Of a stretch of DNA of 64,000 bases, positions 36,361 through 63,374 are shown one piece after another. The stretch's first letter is position 1. Each line of letters starts with the position of its first letter. This DNA comes from Dallia pectoralis. Its lineage: Eukaryota; Chordata; Actinopteri; Esociformes; Umbridae. The stretch lies in the NCBI GenBank assembly GCA_029465975.1, contig CM055739.1, forward strand, positions 11,251,513 through 11,315,512, in the 5' to 3' direction. The notes under the pieces are model-generated. The model searched no databases. It was not told the DNA's origin and saw only the letters and a program-made list of their open reading frames with translations. The translations under genes were made by a program, and so were the position numbers.

Positions 36361-39301
36361 TAGTTTCTTGTTCATCTGATTATTGTTTATCTGTTTGTTG
36401 CACCAGGAGGGCATTCTATGTCGACTAAAAGAAGACCTTTGTTAAAACGAAAACGAATAAATTAAGTTACCAGCGTACATCATCACGCACACCGAGCTAT
36501 TCTCATGCAGACGCATTCGGATCTCATTGGTTGGAAGGATGCATGTGACATGGACATGGTTCTGCTGGTGCTGGAGAAGGTGGCTGTGTCTACGTGAAGT
36601 TCCAGACCAGGCGGACAGTGAAGATCCAGACGGGGAAACATTTCTAGGAAAATGTGCAGCAGGTGAGTTGATATCTTTGTGTTTTTAGAAAGGTGGAAAG
36701 TGATCGTTCAAACACTAATATATAAGATAACAGATAAGATGAAACTTAACATTTCACCCTGCGCATGATGTAGTGTTTCACCATGTGGTGGCGGTGTGGC
36801 TTCATAAAGGTGATCATTTGATGGTAAAGTTATTTATTTATTGATCATATGCATGCCGACGAATATGTAATCCTCATTTGCATACGTAGTCTTCTGCGTT
36901 GAGTTATACGTGTGGCCGATAAGAATAGGCAATCTAAAATGTACTTTAGTTGACCGAGTGATATAAACATATGTGCAAATTGATTTGACTCATCACACCC
37001 CTCCTTCACGAACATGTTTACCTCCTAAACGATCAATGCACCTGCTGGACTCGACTGGTAAAGTTGGCTGTATTTTGATGTTTGTGTATTCATCCAGAGT
37101 TTATTCGTATGCATATTTTGTCTGGTTGCAGCCTACGTCGTCTTGAGAATGAGATAATTAATCGGATAATTAACCATGGATAGGCCTATGTGGTATCAGG
37201 GGAGTCGCCATACTGTCAGTGGGTGTCAATGGGGCCTGGATCTATTTGTACACGTCACAATACCTATTGCCGGATGTGCCTCCATTGAGATGCATGGTGA
37301 TGGTGTTATAGATAACTCTGTTTGTTTGCACTTTGTTACATCAGTATCCCTGTTTATGGTCGCTCAGGATGCCCGTGTGTTGAGTTTAGGTTAAGAATAG
37401 AGTTGGAATTGGATTAGGATCAGTCTTTCATCATCTGACTGTTCAGACTTTTGTACTGTCCAGTTTTGATGGCCTGACCTTCTGTATTTATGTGTTTAGT
37501 ATTGGATTGAGTGGAGGTGGGGACAGTGAACTCACTGAATATGTTTGATGTGTTTAGATGTGCTGCTTCAATGTGGAAATGTGTAATTTGCCTATGACTA
37601 CTTTGCCTATCTGGAATTTTCTTACCTGGGGAATAAAGTGCAACTGAATTGAAAGTGCACGCCCGGGTTGCGTTTTGTAGTTGTTGTCTCTTTTTCAAAC
37701 TTTACTCTTTTAAATGTCACTTAATTTCACCCGTGTCTATATGGAGAAACGCTCCAACTACAGCTGGGAAGCGACATGCAAGAGATGTATTCTAGTTTCA
37801 ATAGGGGCGTGGTGTCCTACTTTCATTAACAATGTCTATACTGTCTATAAGTCCGATCTATTTGATGTTATTTTAATGAACAGAACATTTTCTTTAAAAA
37901 AGAACAACAAGGACATTTCTATGTGACCCTAGACCTTTAAACGGAGGTGTAGGAGCAGGTGGATTTGTCCTTACTAGGATGGTTTGGCCTGCAGTGTGTT
38001 AAAACACAGTGAGATCAAGGCCTGCTTTTAAAACATGCTGGTGTTTTATAGTCATGTTATAATACACACTAGCCATTTATAAACGTGGTTAAACAGTTGT
38101 GCAAACGAACATGTGTGGTATCCACCGTCTAACGTATCCATGTGCTACTTCCTGGTAGACCCTGATGACCATGGAAGATCCTGATAACCCTGTGTGCATG
38201 GTCAAATGGAAGATGAAGCTATCTAGGACATTGATTAATTATGAATTGAGTTCATAGAGACCACAGAATAACATATGCGGTGAAGAGCGGTAGCCTTATG
38301 CCTTAAACACAGCAGCTTAACAGAACAAGGAAGGATTCCATACTAGACTATAATGAAAGTAGCTATTTCTCATGGATAGATGCAAATCTATCTCCTTAAA
38401 TGCCTGATCGCTCTTGATTTGGAACTGTACAAATGTAGAACTATCATCATCCACTTTATACGTAACCGTGGTTGCAAATTCACGTGTTCCCACTTTGTAT
38501 TCGGCTCCAGCGAGAAACAATGTACGTCAGAATCGACGATAACCCATGCCTTCTCATTAGCATACAGAGTGAAAACAGACTATAATCTTGTTATTAAATT
38601 GTTTTTGATTTTCCGCAGTGCTGACCTAGTTTTCACTACTTGTAATTGGAGGTACTTTATCTTGTAAAAAGCTGTTTGTAAATGTGGTGTGATGGTTTGG
38701 CGGAAGTTACCCGAGTTGGCTTTGGTTAACAGAAGTGGGTGAAAAGGTTTTGGACAAAGGTTTCTGGCGGGGGGAGTCGCACCCCTTGACCCTACTGAGA
38801 GGTTCACTGGAAAGGATTGTTCCCCAGAATCAAAGAGATGGTTCCTCCAATAAACGAAACAACAATCAATCAACAATCAATGACTGTCTTCAAGGAGAAT
38901 GTTGAAACATTTTATAAATCACTAAGTTCATGAATCACTTGAAGTAATTGTGGCACTATCCCTCTCTGCCTGGAACTCTATCTCTGTCACTCACAGACCG
39001 AGTCAAGTAAGCTGTGAGAATCTGCTCTACTCACAGTGTCAAGTGGAGGACTCAACAGCCGTTCTACACTGTAGAGGAATCAACAACAGCTATATACGGC
39101 CTATATAGTGTGTTTGCAGTATGTAATGTCGCTGTGAATCTGTGTTTATAGACGGTCTTTGTGACAGATACTGTGTGCTTGCTGTCTGTGGTAACCCAGG
39201 GCAACAGAGTTTGAAAATAGTGATGTCGTGACAGTGACGTTGAGCTGGAACTAATGGTGAACTTTATTGCCAGATAAAGATCTGTGCAGCTTTTTGGGAA
39301 A

Positions 39302-39340
<39 letters not shown>

Positions 39341-39579
39341 AAGAGAAGTAAACCTTTTCCAGTTGACTACATGCAGAATATGTTTTCCATAGAAATGTTT
39401 TTCTAAAACTACTGAGTGAACATCATGTGGTTTCTTTTGGGGATTTCTGTTTCAAGTATTCACATGATTTCTAACAAACCAGGAGCCTTCATACAGAAAA
39501 GTTAACGTAAATTCAGGAAATTACTTGAATACTCAGGCTTTCCATCATGTGAAACAACTGCCCACTGCCTCTCGCCTCA
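36361..39579. other. non-coding between tubgcp3 and mcf2l, no gene seen
   Basis: Mostly unique-looking sequence with a TG run at about 39307-39336. Around 36540-36664 a short purine-rich segment ends in 'gcagcaggtgagt', a donor-like site, but no acceptor, conserved frame or protein match supports an exon. Confidence 0.45.
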
Positions 39580-40025
39580 GACAGCGCTCCCTACTGGTGC
39601 TCTCAAACAGCAGACAGCGCTCCCTACTGGTGCTCTCAAACAGCAGACAGCGCTCCCTACTGGTGCTCTCAAACAGCAGACGGCGCTCCCTACTGGTGCT
39701 CTCAAACAGCAGACGGCGCTCCCTACTGGTGCTCTCAAACAGCCGACGGCGCTCCCTACTGGTGCTCTCAAACAGCCGACAGCGCTCCCTACTGGTGCTC
39801 TCAAACAGCAGACAGCGCTCCCTACTGGTGCTCTCAAACAGCAGACAGCGCTCCCTACTGGTGCTCTCAAACAGCAGACGGCGCTCCCTACTGGTGCTCT
39901 CAAACAGCAGACGGCGCTCCCTACTGGTGCTCTCAAACAGCAGACAGCGCTCCCTACTGGTGCTCTCAAACAGCAGACAGCGCTCCCTACTGGTGCTCTC
40001 AAACAGCAGACAGTGCTCCCTACAG
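39580..40025. repeat. 33-bp minisatellite, about 13 copies
   Basis: Unit 'cagcgctccctactggtgct' plus 'ctcaaacagcaga', with sites alternating CAGACAG/CAGACGG/CCGACGG. Open frames of 141-185 codons on both strands follow from the 33-bp period. Confidence 0.96.
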
Positions 40026-40560
40026 CCCATCTCTCCCTATCGGCACAGCACCGCTAGGCTGTGTTTCAGCGGTCCGCTGTGAAACTCCGTCTGGCTGTGA
40101 GGAGAACCTGGCACAGGTGAACCTGGCACGGGAGAACTTGGCACGGGAGAACGCACTGCGGCTCGTATGGACTTATTCTAACCTTATGGTTTGATTTAGA
40201 GGGACCGGAGTTCTCAGATCCACGCACGTACACACACACACACACACATGCACACATCTCTGAACACATTGGGATCTCTTTCCCACAGAGCTGCATATGT
40301 CTCACTCCGTTTCTGGTGTTCAAGTGTTGTAATGTCACTGTAGATAGTTTTTTTTTGGTAATATGGTTGGTTGGTTGGTTGGAACGTACCAGGTTCTTGG
40401 AAATGCAGCAATGCAGGGTTTTTCCGTACTGGGCTGGAAGTGTATTTTTTCCGATTTCCTGTCAGATGATTCTATTGCCATGTTTGAGTCAATTCTGTAA
40501 ATATTACTTGTCTTGTCACGAGAACAGACAATGTTTTAAGCTGAATTACATTTCTGTGAA

Positions 40561-41183
40561 GTAACCAGATGCGGTTCTAATGAGAGATGGGTCGTGGTAT
40601 TGACCTAAATGTTACCAGATGCGGTTCTAATGAGAGATGGGTCGTGGTATTGACCTAAATGTTACCAGATGCGGTTCTAATGAGAGATGGGTCGTGGTAT
40701 TGACCTAAATGTTACCAGATGCGGTTCTAATGAGAGATGGGTCGTGGTATTGACCTAAATGTTACCAGATGCGGTTCTAATGAGAGATGGGTCGTGGTAT
40801 TGACCTAAATGTTACCAGATGCGGTTCTAATGAGAGATGGGTCGTGGTATTGACCTAAATGTTACCAGATGCGGTTCTAATGAGAGATGGGTCGTGGTAT
40901 TGACCTAAATGTTACCAGATGCGGTTCTAATGAGAGATGGGTCGTGGTATTGACCTAAATGTTACCAGATGCGGTTCTAATGAGAGATGGGTCGTGGTAT
41001 TGACCTAAATGTTACCAGATGCGGTTCTAATGAGAGATGGGTCGTGGTATTGACCTAAATGTTACCAGATGCGGTTCTAATGAGAGATGGGTCGTGGTAT
41101 TGACCTAAATGTTACCAGATGCGGTTCTAATGAGAGATGGGTCGTGGTATTGACCTAAATGTTACCAGATGCGGTTCTAATGA
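40561..41183. repeat. 50-bp satellite, 12 essentially identical copies plus a partial copy
   Basis: Twelve 50-bp units begin at 40561, 40611, 40661 and so on, each 'accagatgcggttctaatga' plus 'gagatgggtcgtggtattgacctaaatgtt' (written in two parts). The only visible difference is GTA versus GTT at the start of the first unit. A 13th partial copy ends at 41183. Confidence 0.97.
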
Positions 41184-41648
41184 CATTTCTCTCCACTTTA
41201 AGAGGCTTTTCTGTCCTGCACCTAATAGGTCAGACGGCTGTGTTTTGTTCTTGTTTGGAGGGATGTTTTGTTGTATTGCGATTGTGAGTAGAGTACTACA
41301 CTGTGTGCGTCTGGCTGGGTGTGTGTGTGTGTGTGTGTGTGTCTTTTTTGAAACGTTATTCCCATTGGCTGAGAAGCACTGCTGTAAGCAAGGAGTAAAG
41401 AATAAACGTGTTACACTGAAAGCTACTGCTTTCTTTCCTTCAGAGTGAGGAGGGGGAGGATATGCACAAGGATGAAGACTTGGAAGGAAGACCGAGGGTT
41501 TAGAGAGCAACTGCGTTTCACTGCAGCTGTTTGACAGGTGGGAGAAGGAGAGGGAGGGAGAGATTGACACTGAGAGAGGGAGGGAGATAATTCAGAGGTG
41601 TGACGGTGAACTATGACAGAACTGCACTCGATCACGTCCCTGTGAAAG

Positions 41649-41838
41649 GTGGTGATGAAGATGGGAGTTAGGGATGACAATATGAAGGAGAAAGAGGAGA
41701 AGACGAGGAAGGGGCATGAGATGGAGGTGTGTTCGCTGTCCGGAAGATACAGAGGTGGTGGAGAAGCATACGTCCACATCTCTGTGGAGGAAATGAAGAG
41801 CTTTTACCAGTACTCACGGCGCTGCCAACGAATGCACA
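41649..41838 (+). CDS. candidate alternative first coding exon of mcf2l
   Basis: An open frame from an ATG at 41649 runs 63 codons and ends with one extra base before a GTGAGT donor at 41839 (phase 1). The tail reads G-E-A-Y-V-H-I-S-V-E-E-M-K-S-F-Y-Q-Y and then S-R-R-C-Q-R-M-H. The frame is not repeat-derived, and translation could also start at Met25 (M-E-V-C-S-L-S-G-R-Y). Exon 2 of the gene at 55782 needs a phase-1 donor, so this exon would splice to it in frame exactly as the proximal first exon (49736-49808) does. MCF2L is known to have several alternative N-termini. I cannot match this peptide to a named isoform, and there is no upstream promoter evidence. Confidence 0.42.
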
Positions 41839-41874
<36 letters not shown>

Positions 41875-41905
41875 CAGAAGTATCTGTGTTGCTGGTTGGA
41901 GGCAG

Positions 41906-41936
<31 letters not shown>

Positions 41937-44142
41937 TGTGAGTCTGTGTGTGCATATCCCAGGGTTGTATCTTTCAATAACGGTCTTTAGCCACCTAAAT
42001 GTGACAGTAGCTTTGGTTTGTGTGGGACAGAATAATATTGAACCGGCTTCATATGAACCACATTCTACCACATGGTTGTAACCCTGCTCACCTCTCATGC
42101 TAAGTACCAAGCGATGACACATCGGCTAGTTAGTTCTCCACTAATGAATTACAACCTCCCCGTCTTTGACTGGACACTAATTACAAGGTCACTGACTCTG
42201 TGTATTGACCCCCCTGGCTGAGTGCAGTTGTACATGTGGCACAACAACACTGACTGGGGCATCGGCACATTAAGTTGACCAGGGATAGGAACCATGTCTT
42301 GTCAAACGCCTGTTGGGAAGCAGACGTGTTGCGTTGTTGTCCTGATGTGTTCATCCCAGCATGTAGGATCGACCCGCTTCCAGTCAGTGTTGTTCTAAGG
42401 GCCAGTCCTTGTGTTGATCTCCATTGCAATCCATGCTTTGTTTGGTTACATCCTTGTTTGCTCAGGGTGTCGCCGAATATGCCTTCGTTTCGTCATGCGA
42501 TGGTAGCAATTTTACCTTTTGGAAATGGAGTGCTGCGTTGAGCTGTCAGGGATTAGAAGTTAAGTATTTGCAGGCGCTGTTCGTAGAACCTCGACATCTG
42601 AGCTTGGAAGTCTGCTTGTCGCACGCCTTCTTCGATGTTTACCACGCTGTTGAGGGAAATCCAGCCCTCGTCCTGGGTAAATAAGGTAGTTTAACCCATC
42701 TGAAATGGCATTAGGAGGTGCTGTGCTTTTCATTTCACAATCATTCTACACAACTCCAAGGTTTCCATCTATTTCCCGACATCCACGCATCTGTTTTGGG
42801 TTCGAGGTGGGTCTAGTTTGGTTCTGGCCCCTAGCTTCAGGAGCTGCTGTCAGCCAGCTCATCTGAACACCATGAATACAGTTCTTGATTCTTGGTTTAC
42901 ATCCCATAAACACTTACCGTCTGCCAGTGTGTGTGTGTTTCAGTTTCCTGGTCGGTCCCAGCTGGGATCTTTTCTGACCTCTGAACTCCACTGTGACCCC
43001 TCGAGCCTGGTGCCGAGTCAGCATCTCTGGACAGCCAGGGCAGCCAGCGTATTGGCACATTTCCTGTCAGCAGCTTGTGTTACTCAGTTCACTGTACTCT
43101 GTCTCGTGTTCTGCTCAGTTTTCCTGTACAAGAGAGATTGCAAAAGCTTACGACTGGCTCTGTGACGGATTATGAAGAATTGGGTAAGATCTCAGTGTTT
43201 TGTCACGTTTCAGCAAATTGGCGTTGATCATATTTGTATTTGTCGACAATTGCCGTTGAGCAATGTCAGTGTATCTATTGAGCAAAGGCGTCTCTTTAGG
43301 TTTATCGGGTTGTCTCTGAAATCTTTATCTGAATCGTTGTCCACGATAAAGTCTGATTGTTTTGGCTTCGCTCTCCATCTAAACCCGGTTTGCTTTGTAA
43401 TCGTTCTCTGTCGCGTTATCTGTCTCCTATCTGCTTTTTTATCCCTCCTCTCCAAGTCACTCCTTCTTCAGGATGTTCTAGTTATTGGGACTGATCTCAT
43501 GAATAATCTAAGACACATAACAATCGAGTGTCTTATGTATGGTACATTAGAAATGCTTTTTTAAATTAGTAATTTGTAATTCATGCTTTGTCCGTTCCGT
43601 TGTCACTTGCAATGTGACATGCACAATGTTTATATTTCCCCCATGTTATACTGAGGTGTCGATTAATTTTGCCAAATCGATATCATGCCGAATAAATATT
43701 CCAACACCTGAGGTTCCCAGTAACACGGACGCCCAACTGCCCTGGCATGGACGCCTGCTGGGTTGGCAACGCGGACGTGACTGGGAGAGAGCAGGAACAA
43801 ACCAATTGACTTTAATGACTGGCTATAATGTCTGGCAATCTGATCTGATGACTGGGAGGACCACGAACGACAAGAGGGAAAAGAGGTTGAGAAAGATATC
43901 CGTGTTAGCTGCGATAATCCAACGTTTTTAGTTAAATATATTTGCCACATTGCCGGTCTACTAACAAGACGCTGCAGAGATGGTTTAGAACTGGTGAGTA
44001 CGTTCTGGTCCTGCTCCTTAGTTTCTACAGTTTGGACAAAGATTTGAAAGTAGTTGCTCACTGTGTTACTGTATTTGATTTCCCCGTACCCTCAGAGTTA
44101 TTTGGAGTGAAGGTAGTGTCGAATATGTCATGATTTGGGAAC
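41839..44142. other. non-coding, TG runs, no further gene seen
   Basis: (TG)n runs occur at 41840-41872 and 41907-41938. Open frames near 42424-42684 and 43172-43564 have no recognised domain and no convincing splice sites. A TG run also lies upstream at 41321-41342. Confidence 0.45.
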
Positions 44143-44150
44143 CCTTGATC

Positions 44151-45755
44151 TAGGGGTGGGCGATATGGGAAAAATATCATATCACGATTTTTTCAGGAAA
44201 AATCACGATTCACGATTTTATCACGATTCTTTTTCATGTTGCTTTTTAAGACTATTTTGCTAATTACTGAGCTGCAATACAAGCAAATTATATCTCCATT
44301 TAAAGAATATAGCGTTACAAGGTAACAAAACATAAAAGGGGAAAAAAAATTAAAGTAGCATATTTTAATGACGTGTATATTTAAAGGAAGTGCAATGGTG
44401 CAAAGAAGCACCTTCATTCTCATCCGCAGCTTCACCATCCATTCACTGTGTAACCTGCCATCCATCTACAGCATCAGATGATCTACTGTGTTATCATCCT
44501 GAATTAAATGAATTGTGAATTATGCAGTAAAACATTTTACTAAAATAGTATGTAGCCTATTTATTGTCTTATGTAGCCATACAATACAAAATTAAAACCA
44601 TGATTTTAAAATGCACAGGCTATGATATTTAAATTTCTAAAGATCGAATAAATTAAAATCAATCAAACTGTATGTCCTATTTTGATGTAATAAATGCTAA
44701 AACATTTTAGATCACAAGCGACGCGCAATCAAATGTTTTGCGCATGATTGGCCGTATATATTGCAACACAGACTGTTGAAATAAAAACATTAGGCTACAG
44801 TGTATAATTTGATCATTTACATTTGTAAAATGTATTATAGTAATTACAGCCCAGTAACTAAGGCACTATAGACAATGAAACACGTATTTTACAACACAGT
44901 TTGTATATTGGTCACGGTCGGGTATATTCTGCTGTTACCCGGTAGATACATTAATCAATTTCGTTTTATATTTTCGTTCTGTTTATTTAGTAAAACATAT
45001 ATTTCTTTATAAACGTAGGCCTACCTCTTTTTTCTAGTTCATTCAAATTCAACCAAGCCAATCAATCTATTATCTATGTATATCTCGCAGCTTTTGTCTG
45101 CCTGAGCAGGACACGCATACTAACCGGTTGCACTGCGCACAGTGTTCATTAGTGATGTTATGAGTGCACATGAGACCGCAGTGCTTAATCCGTTACATAT
45201 ATCCAGTTTCATATAGATCGGACCAAAACGCGTCAAGTTTCATGTAGACCAGACCAAAACGCGTCAAGTTTCATGTAGACCAGACCAAAACGCATCCAGT
45301 TTTATATAGACCAGACCAAAACGCATCCAGTTTTATATAGACCAGACCAAAACGGATCCAGTTTCATAAAGACCAGACCAAAACGGTGTCCAATATAGAT
45401 CGGACCAAAACGAGATCAGACCAAAACGCATCCAGTTTCTGAAAACGGGACAAGGTAAAATGCACGTATTTAGGAAAAGTCATGGAAGAACGAGGCTGTA
45501 GCTTTTCAACATTATATATTTATTTTAATTACTAACTGCAACGCCCGCGGGCATGGGCTGTTGGCGCTTCTAGTGTTAACACGCTGACATCTAGCGCACC
45601 GCGCATTGCATGTTGATACGTAGCTGAAAAAACGCCATAGATCTGCATCTAATTGAACGTGCACTGGAGCGCGATTCTACGATATTTTCGAAAAAGTGAA
45701 TCGTGGAGACATTTTAATCGTCCACGATTAAATATCGTCATATCGCACACCCCTA
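44151..45755. mobile_element. 1605-bp non-autonomous hAT-like transposon with intact ends
   Basis: The left end 'taggggtgggcgatatg' and right end '...catatcgcacacccctac' are inverted copies with one mismatch in about 17 bp. The flanks carry an identical 8-bp duplication, 'ccttgatc', at 44143-44150 and 45756-45763, as expected for hAT insertion. Sub-terminal repeats ('aaaatcacgattcacgattt' on the left, 'tcgtccacgattaaatatcg' on the right) are related. No transposase frame is present. The interior is AT-rich and holds a 31-bp tandem repeat near the right side, so mobility would have needed a transposase supplied from elsewhere. Confidence 0.9.
45190..45430. repeat. 31-bp tandem repeat inside the hAT-like element, about 7 copies
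   Basis: Unit 'accagaccaaaacgcatcca' plus 'gttttatatag', degenerate at both edges (GCGTCAAG and GGATCCAG variants). Confidence 0.9.
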
Positions 45756-45763
45756 CCTTGATC

Positions 45764-46254
45764 CCATTTGTGTTCTAAGATTCGGTAGACTAAAGCGGTC
45801 AGGTTGTTTTGATTGGTTGTGAAACGCGACTACGCATTTGAACAGTTGGTGGGCTGAACAAGGCACATGATTTAGACAGGCAGTGGTCAAGAGAGATGGA
45901 CTCTGTGTCCCAGACGGGTGATATTTTGGGATATTACGCTTGTTTGTTGTGTGTTCTGTTTTTTCTCTTGTTTGTTTGTATGCCTATTGCTTAGTCATCT
46001 GTTTACATGTTTTTGGACAGCATTTACCCTAATCCCAAATGGTATCCCTTAAGTGTTTCCAGAATTCCCACCTGGATTATGTCCGTGTCAGGTGGCCGGT
46101 CTCTTACACTAACGGATTCCACATCCTTTAGGTCACGCCTCAATGTTGACTTTCCTGTTTAGTTTATAGAAGGGAATTTCTGACGATTAAATTTGAGAAA
46201 AGCCCCGGGATAAACGGGCTCTAAAAAGCCATTAGTCAAAGTCCAGCGTCCACA

Positions 46255-46302
<48 letters not shown>

Positions 46303-46722
46303 CATTGTTTGAGCTCATGTTTTTGACCAGGACATCCAGTGTGTTAAACTGGCCTGCAGATGTTTAGCTTTAACCAATCTCATTTTGACAGTCAAGTGTC
46401 TGGCTGGTTTTGTCAATGATTACAATGTGGGCTAAACGATTTTTATTTTTTTTTGCATAATCCCTAACACTTGTCCCTGTGATTTTAGAAACGACTGCAC
46501 TGTATAGTAACACTTATAGTATGAGTCGAGTACCATTAACACAGGCCCTTGTCTGAGATGTCAATCTAGTTTGTCTGAAAAACGTGTCGCCATCTGAGTC
46601 TGCTACGTTTCATTTTCAAGAAATAGAAACCAACATTAACAAGCAATCCAGCAACACTGGCCATTATAAACTTCCGTAAATTACACACACACACACACAC
46701 ACACACATACACTTCTTCTTTA
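45764..46722. other. non-coding with two (CA)n tracts
   Basis: (CA)n runs lie at about 46256-46300 and 46683-46707. No gene was seen. Confidence 0.5.
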
Positions 46723-46815
46723 TCCAGACAAATTGTATCTACTGCATACTTTATTTATTCTGTCCCACCGTGGGAATCGAACCAACAACCCTGGCACTGA
46801 ATGCGCTGTTTTTTC
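46723..46815 (-). mobile_element. tRNA-derived SINE remnant with RNA polymerase III B box
   Basis: On the minus strand the sequence contains 'ccagggttgttggttcgatt' and 'cccacggtgg'. GGTTCGATTCC (46783 down to 46773) is a perfect fit to the tRNA B-box consensus. It is followed by 'gtatgcagtagatacaattt' and 'gtctggataaag', which resembles the body ('...gtaagtcgctctggataagag') of the fish SINE family also seen at 30407-30480. The A box is not clear, so this is probably a decayed copy. Confidence 0.65.
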
Positions 46816-49310
<2,495 letters not shown>

Positions 49311-49735
49311 GCAGCGCGCGCGTGCGTGCGCGCGCGCGTGTGCGCACACAGGCTTATCTGAAGGAATTAACGTAACGGCTGTCTCCCTATTTTATTTATT
49401 TCTATAATTATTTCTTTGTTCCTTTCTACGTTTCATTCTCTCTGTCATTGTGAATTCCTTCTTTCAGTACCTGGTCAAAAGAGGGTGTAACCTGAAACTG
49501 AGCCCCGGCTCGGCAGAGTGTGTGTGGACCTTAGCAGAGGGGGGGAGGGATGTGTGTGTGTGTGTGTGTGTGTGTGCACGCTACAGAGTGCCAGAGAGTT
49601 CAGTGTAGTGCTGAAGGCTAAGAGCTCAGGGTGCGGAGTAATGGACGGCTGTCGATCTCACCGGCGTTTCCTCTGAGAGGGTTTGTGTTCTCCCCCCGGG
49701 GGAGGAGAGAAAGAGAGGGGGACGACAACGACGAC

Positions 49736-62341
<12,606 letters not shown>

Positions 62342-62349
62342 GTGAGTAA

Positions 62350-62354
<5 letters not shown>

Positions 62355-62409
<55 letters not shown>
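62355..62409. repeat. (TG)n microsatellite just after the mcf2l exon 4 donor
   Basis: A TG run of about 27 units starts 14 bp after the exon 4 end at 62341. Other TG/AC runs in intron 3 lie at 61430-61471, 61939-61968 and 62106-62142. Confidence 0.97.
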
Positions 62410-62719
62410 TGAGTCTTGATATATATTAACTTGACAACACAAGGTGAGATGGTTTGGTGTTCTGAGCTGGTGATCCAGAGCAGTAAAGCCACTATCTGCC
62501 TTCTGGCCTAGTTGTACTGAAGCATCGTCACCTCCTCAGCAGAGATTATACAACATCACTTTCACTCTCCTCGAAGGAGGACGGGAGGGAGAGCGAGCGA
62601 GCGAGTAGAGGCTTGACTCAGTCGCTCCTTTCTCTTTTACACTTTTCTAGTCTTGTACTTCATTCTATTTCTATTTGATTCTTTCTTTTGTCTCTTTGTG
62701 AGTTCTCTCTCATTCTCTG

Positions 62720-63120
62720 TCTGAATCATTCAATTCCATTTCAGGGCTTTATTAGAACGGGAAATGTGTGTTTGTATTGCCAAAGCAAGTGGACAATAAG
62801 GGAGATATGATGGTGAATAGGGAATGGCAATGGGATGTCGTTAAAGAGTTTATTGATTATGTTTGCAATGTTGTTTCTGCTGGTCACTGGTTGACCTTTT
62901 CTTATGGCAACGGTTTATAAGTTATGCTGCTGTGATTGGACATTGCAGTAGGTGGTAAGGGACTTTATTCATACTTGACAAAAGTATTAAAACAAAGTGC
63001 AGCTCCGTTTCCACCTAATTTTGTGAGCAGTGTGTACTTGGTGCCATTTCTGCCTGTGGTGGCCTCTGTACTGAGTCTGTACATAGTCAAGATTTTTCTA
63101 CATCTGTGTGGTTTATTTTG
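62720..63120 (+). mobile_element. decayed long dispersed repeat, copy B, in mcf2l intron 4
   Basis: 'tcagggctttattagaacgg' and 'attgccaaagcaagtgg' lie at about 62742-62793. They are followed at about 62998 by 'gtgcagctccgtttccacct' and 'ttttgtgagcagtgtg', and then by 'actgagtctgtacatagtca'. This agrees with the salmonid-type repeat described for copy A, with the interior shortened to about 0.2 kb. Confidence 0.6.
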
Positions 63121-63374
63121 CAATTATTTGCATAGTCATTTTATTTTTCTCTTCGAGCTTGTCGTAGTTATCAGTTTGATTTCTTCTGATATTGGTTTAA
63201 CTTATTTGTTTGTCCAATCAGTTAGCTTAAGTGTCATGTCTTTGAGAAAAGCTTTCTTTAGGATTTCTTTACAAAAAAGTAAAAGGTAACAGAAGACATT
63301 AGACAGACGGGGTGGCAGTGGAGGGGTTTAAAGTAGTCTTTGAAAAGTTAAGTTATTTTTAGGTGCCATGACGG

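Noticed and set aside
36540..36664. Possible exon ending in GCAGCAG|GTGAGT
   Set aside because: The frame from its ATG would leave phase 2, incompatible with mcf2l exon 2, and no conserved peptide is visible.
42424..42684. 86-codon frame ending near a GTAAAT sequence
   Set aside because: No acceptor with a pyrimidine tract, no recognised domain, and a weak donor.
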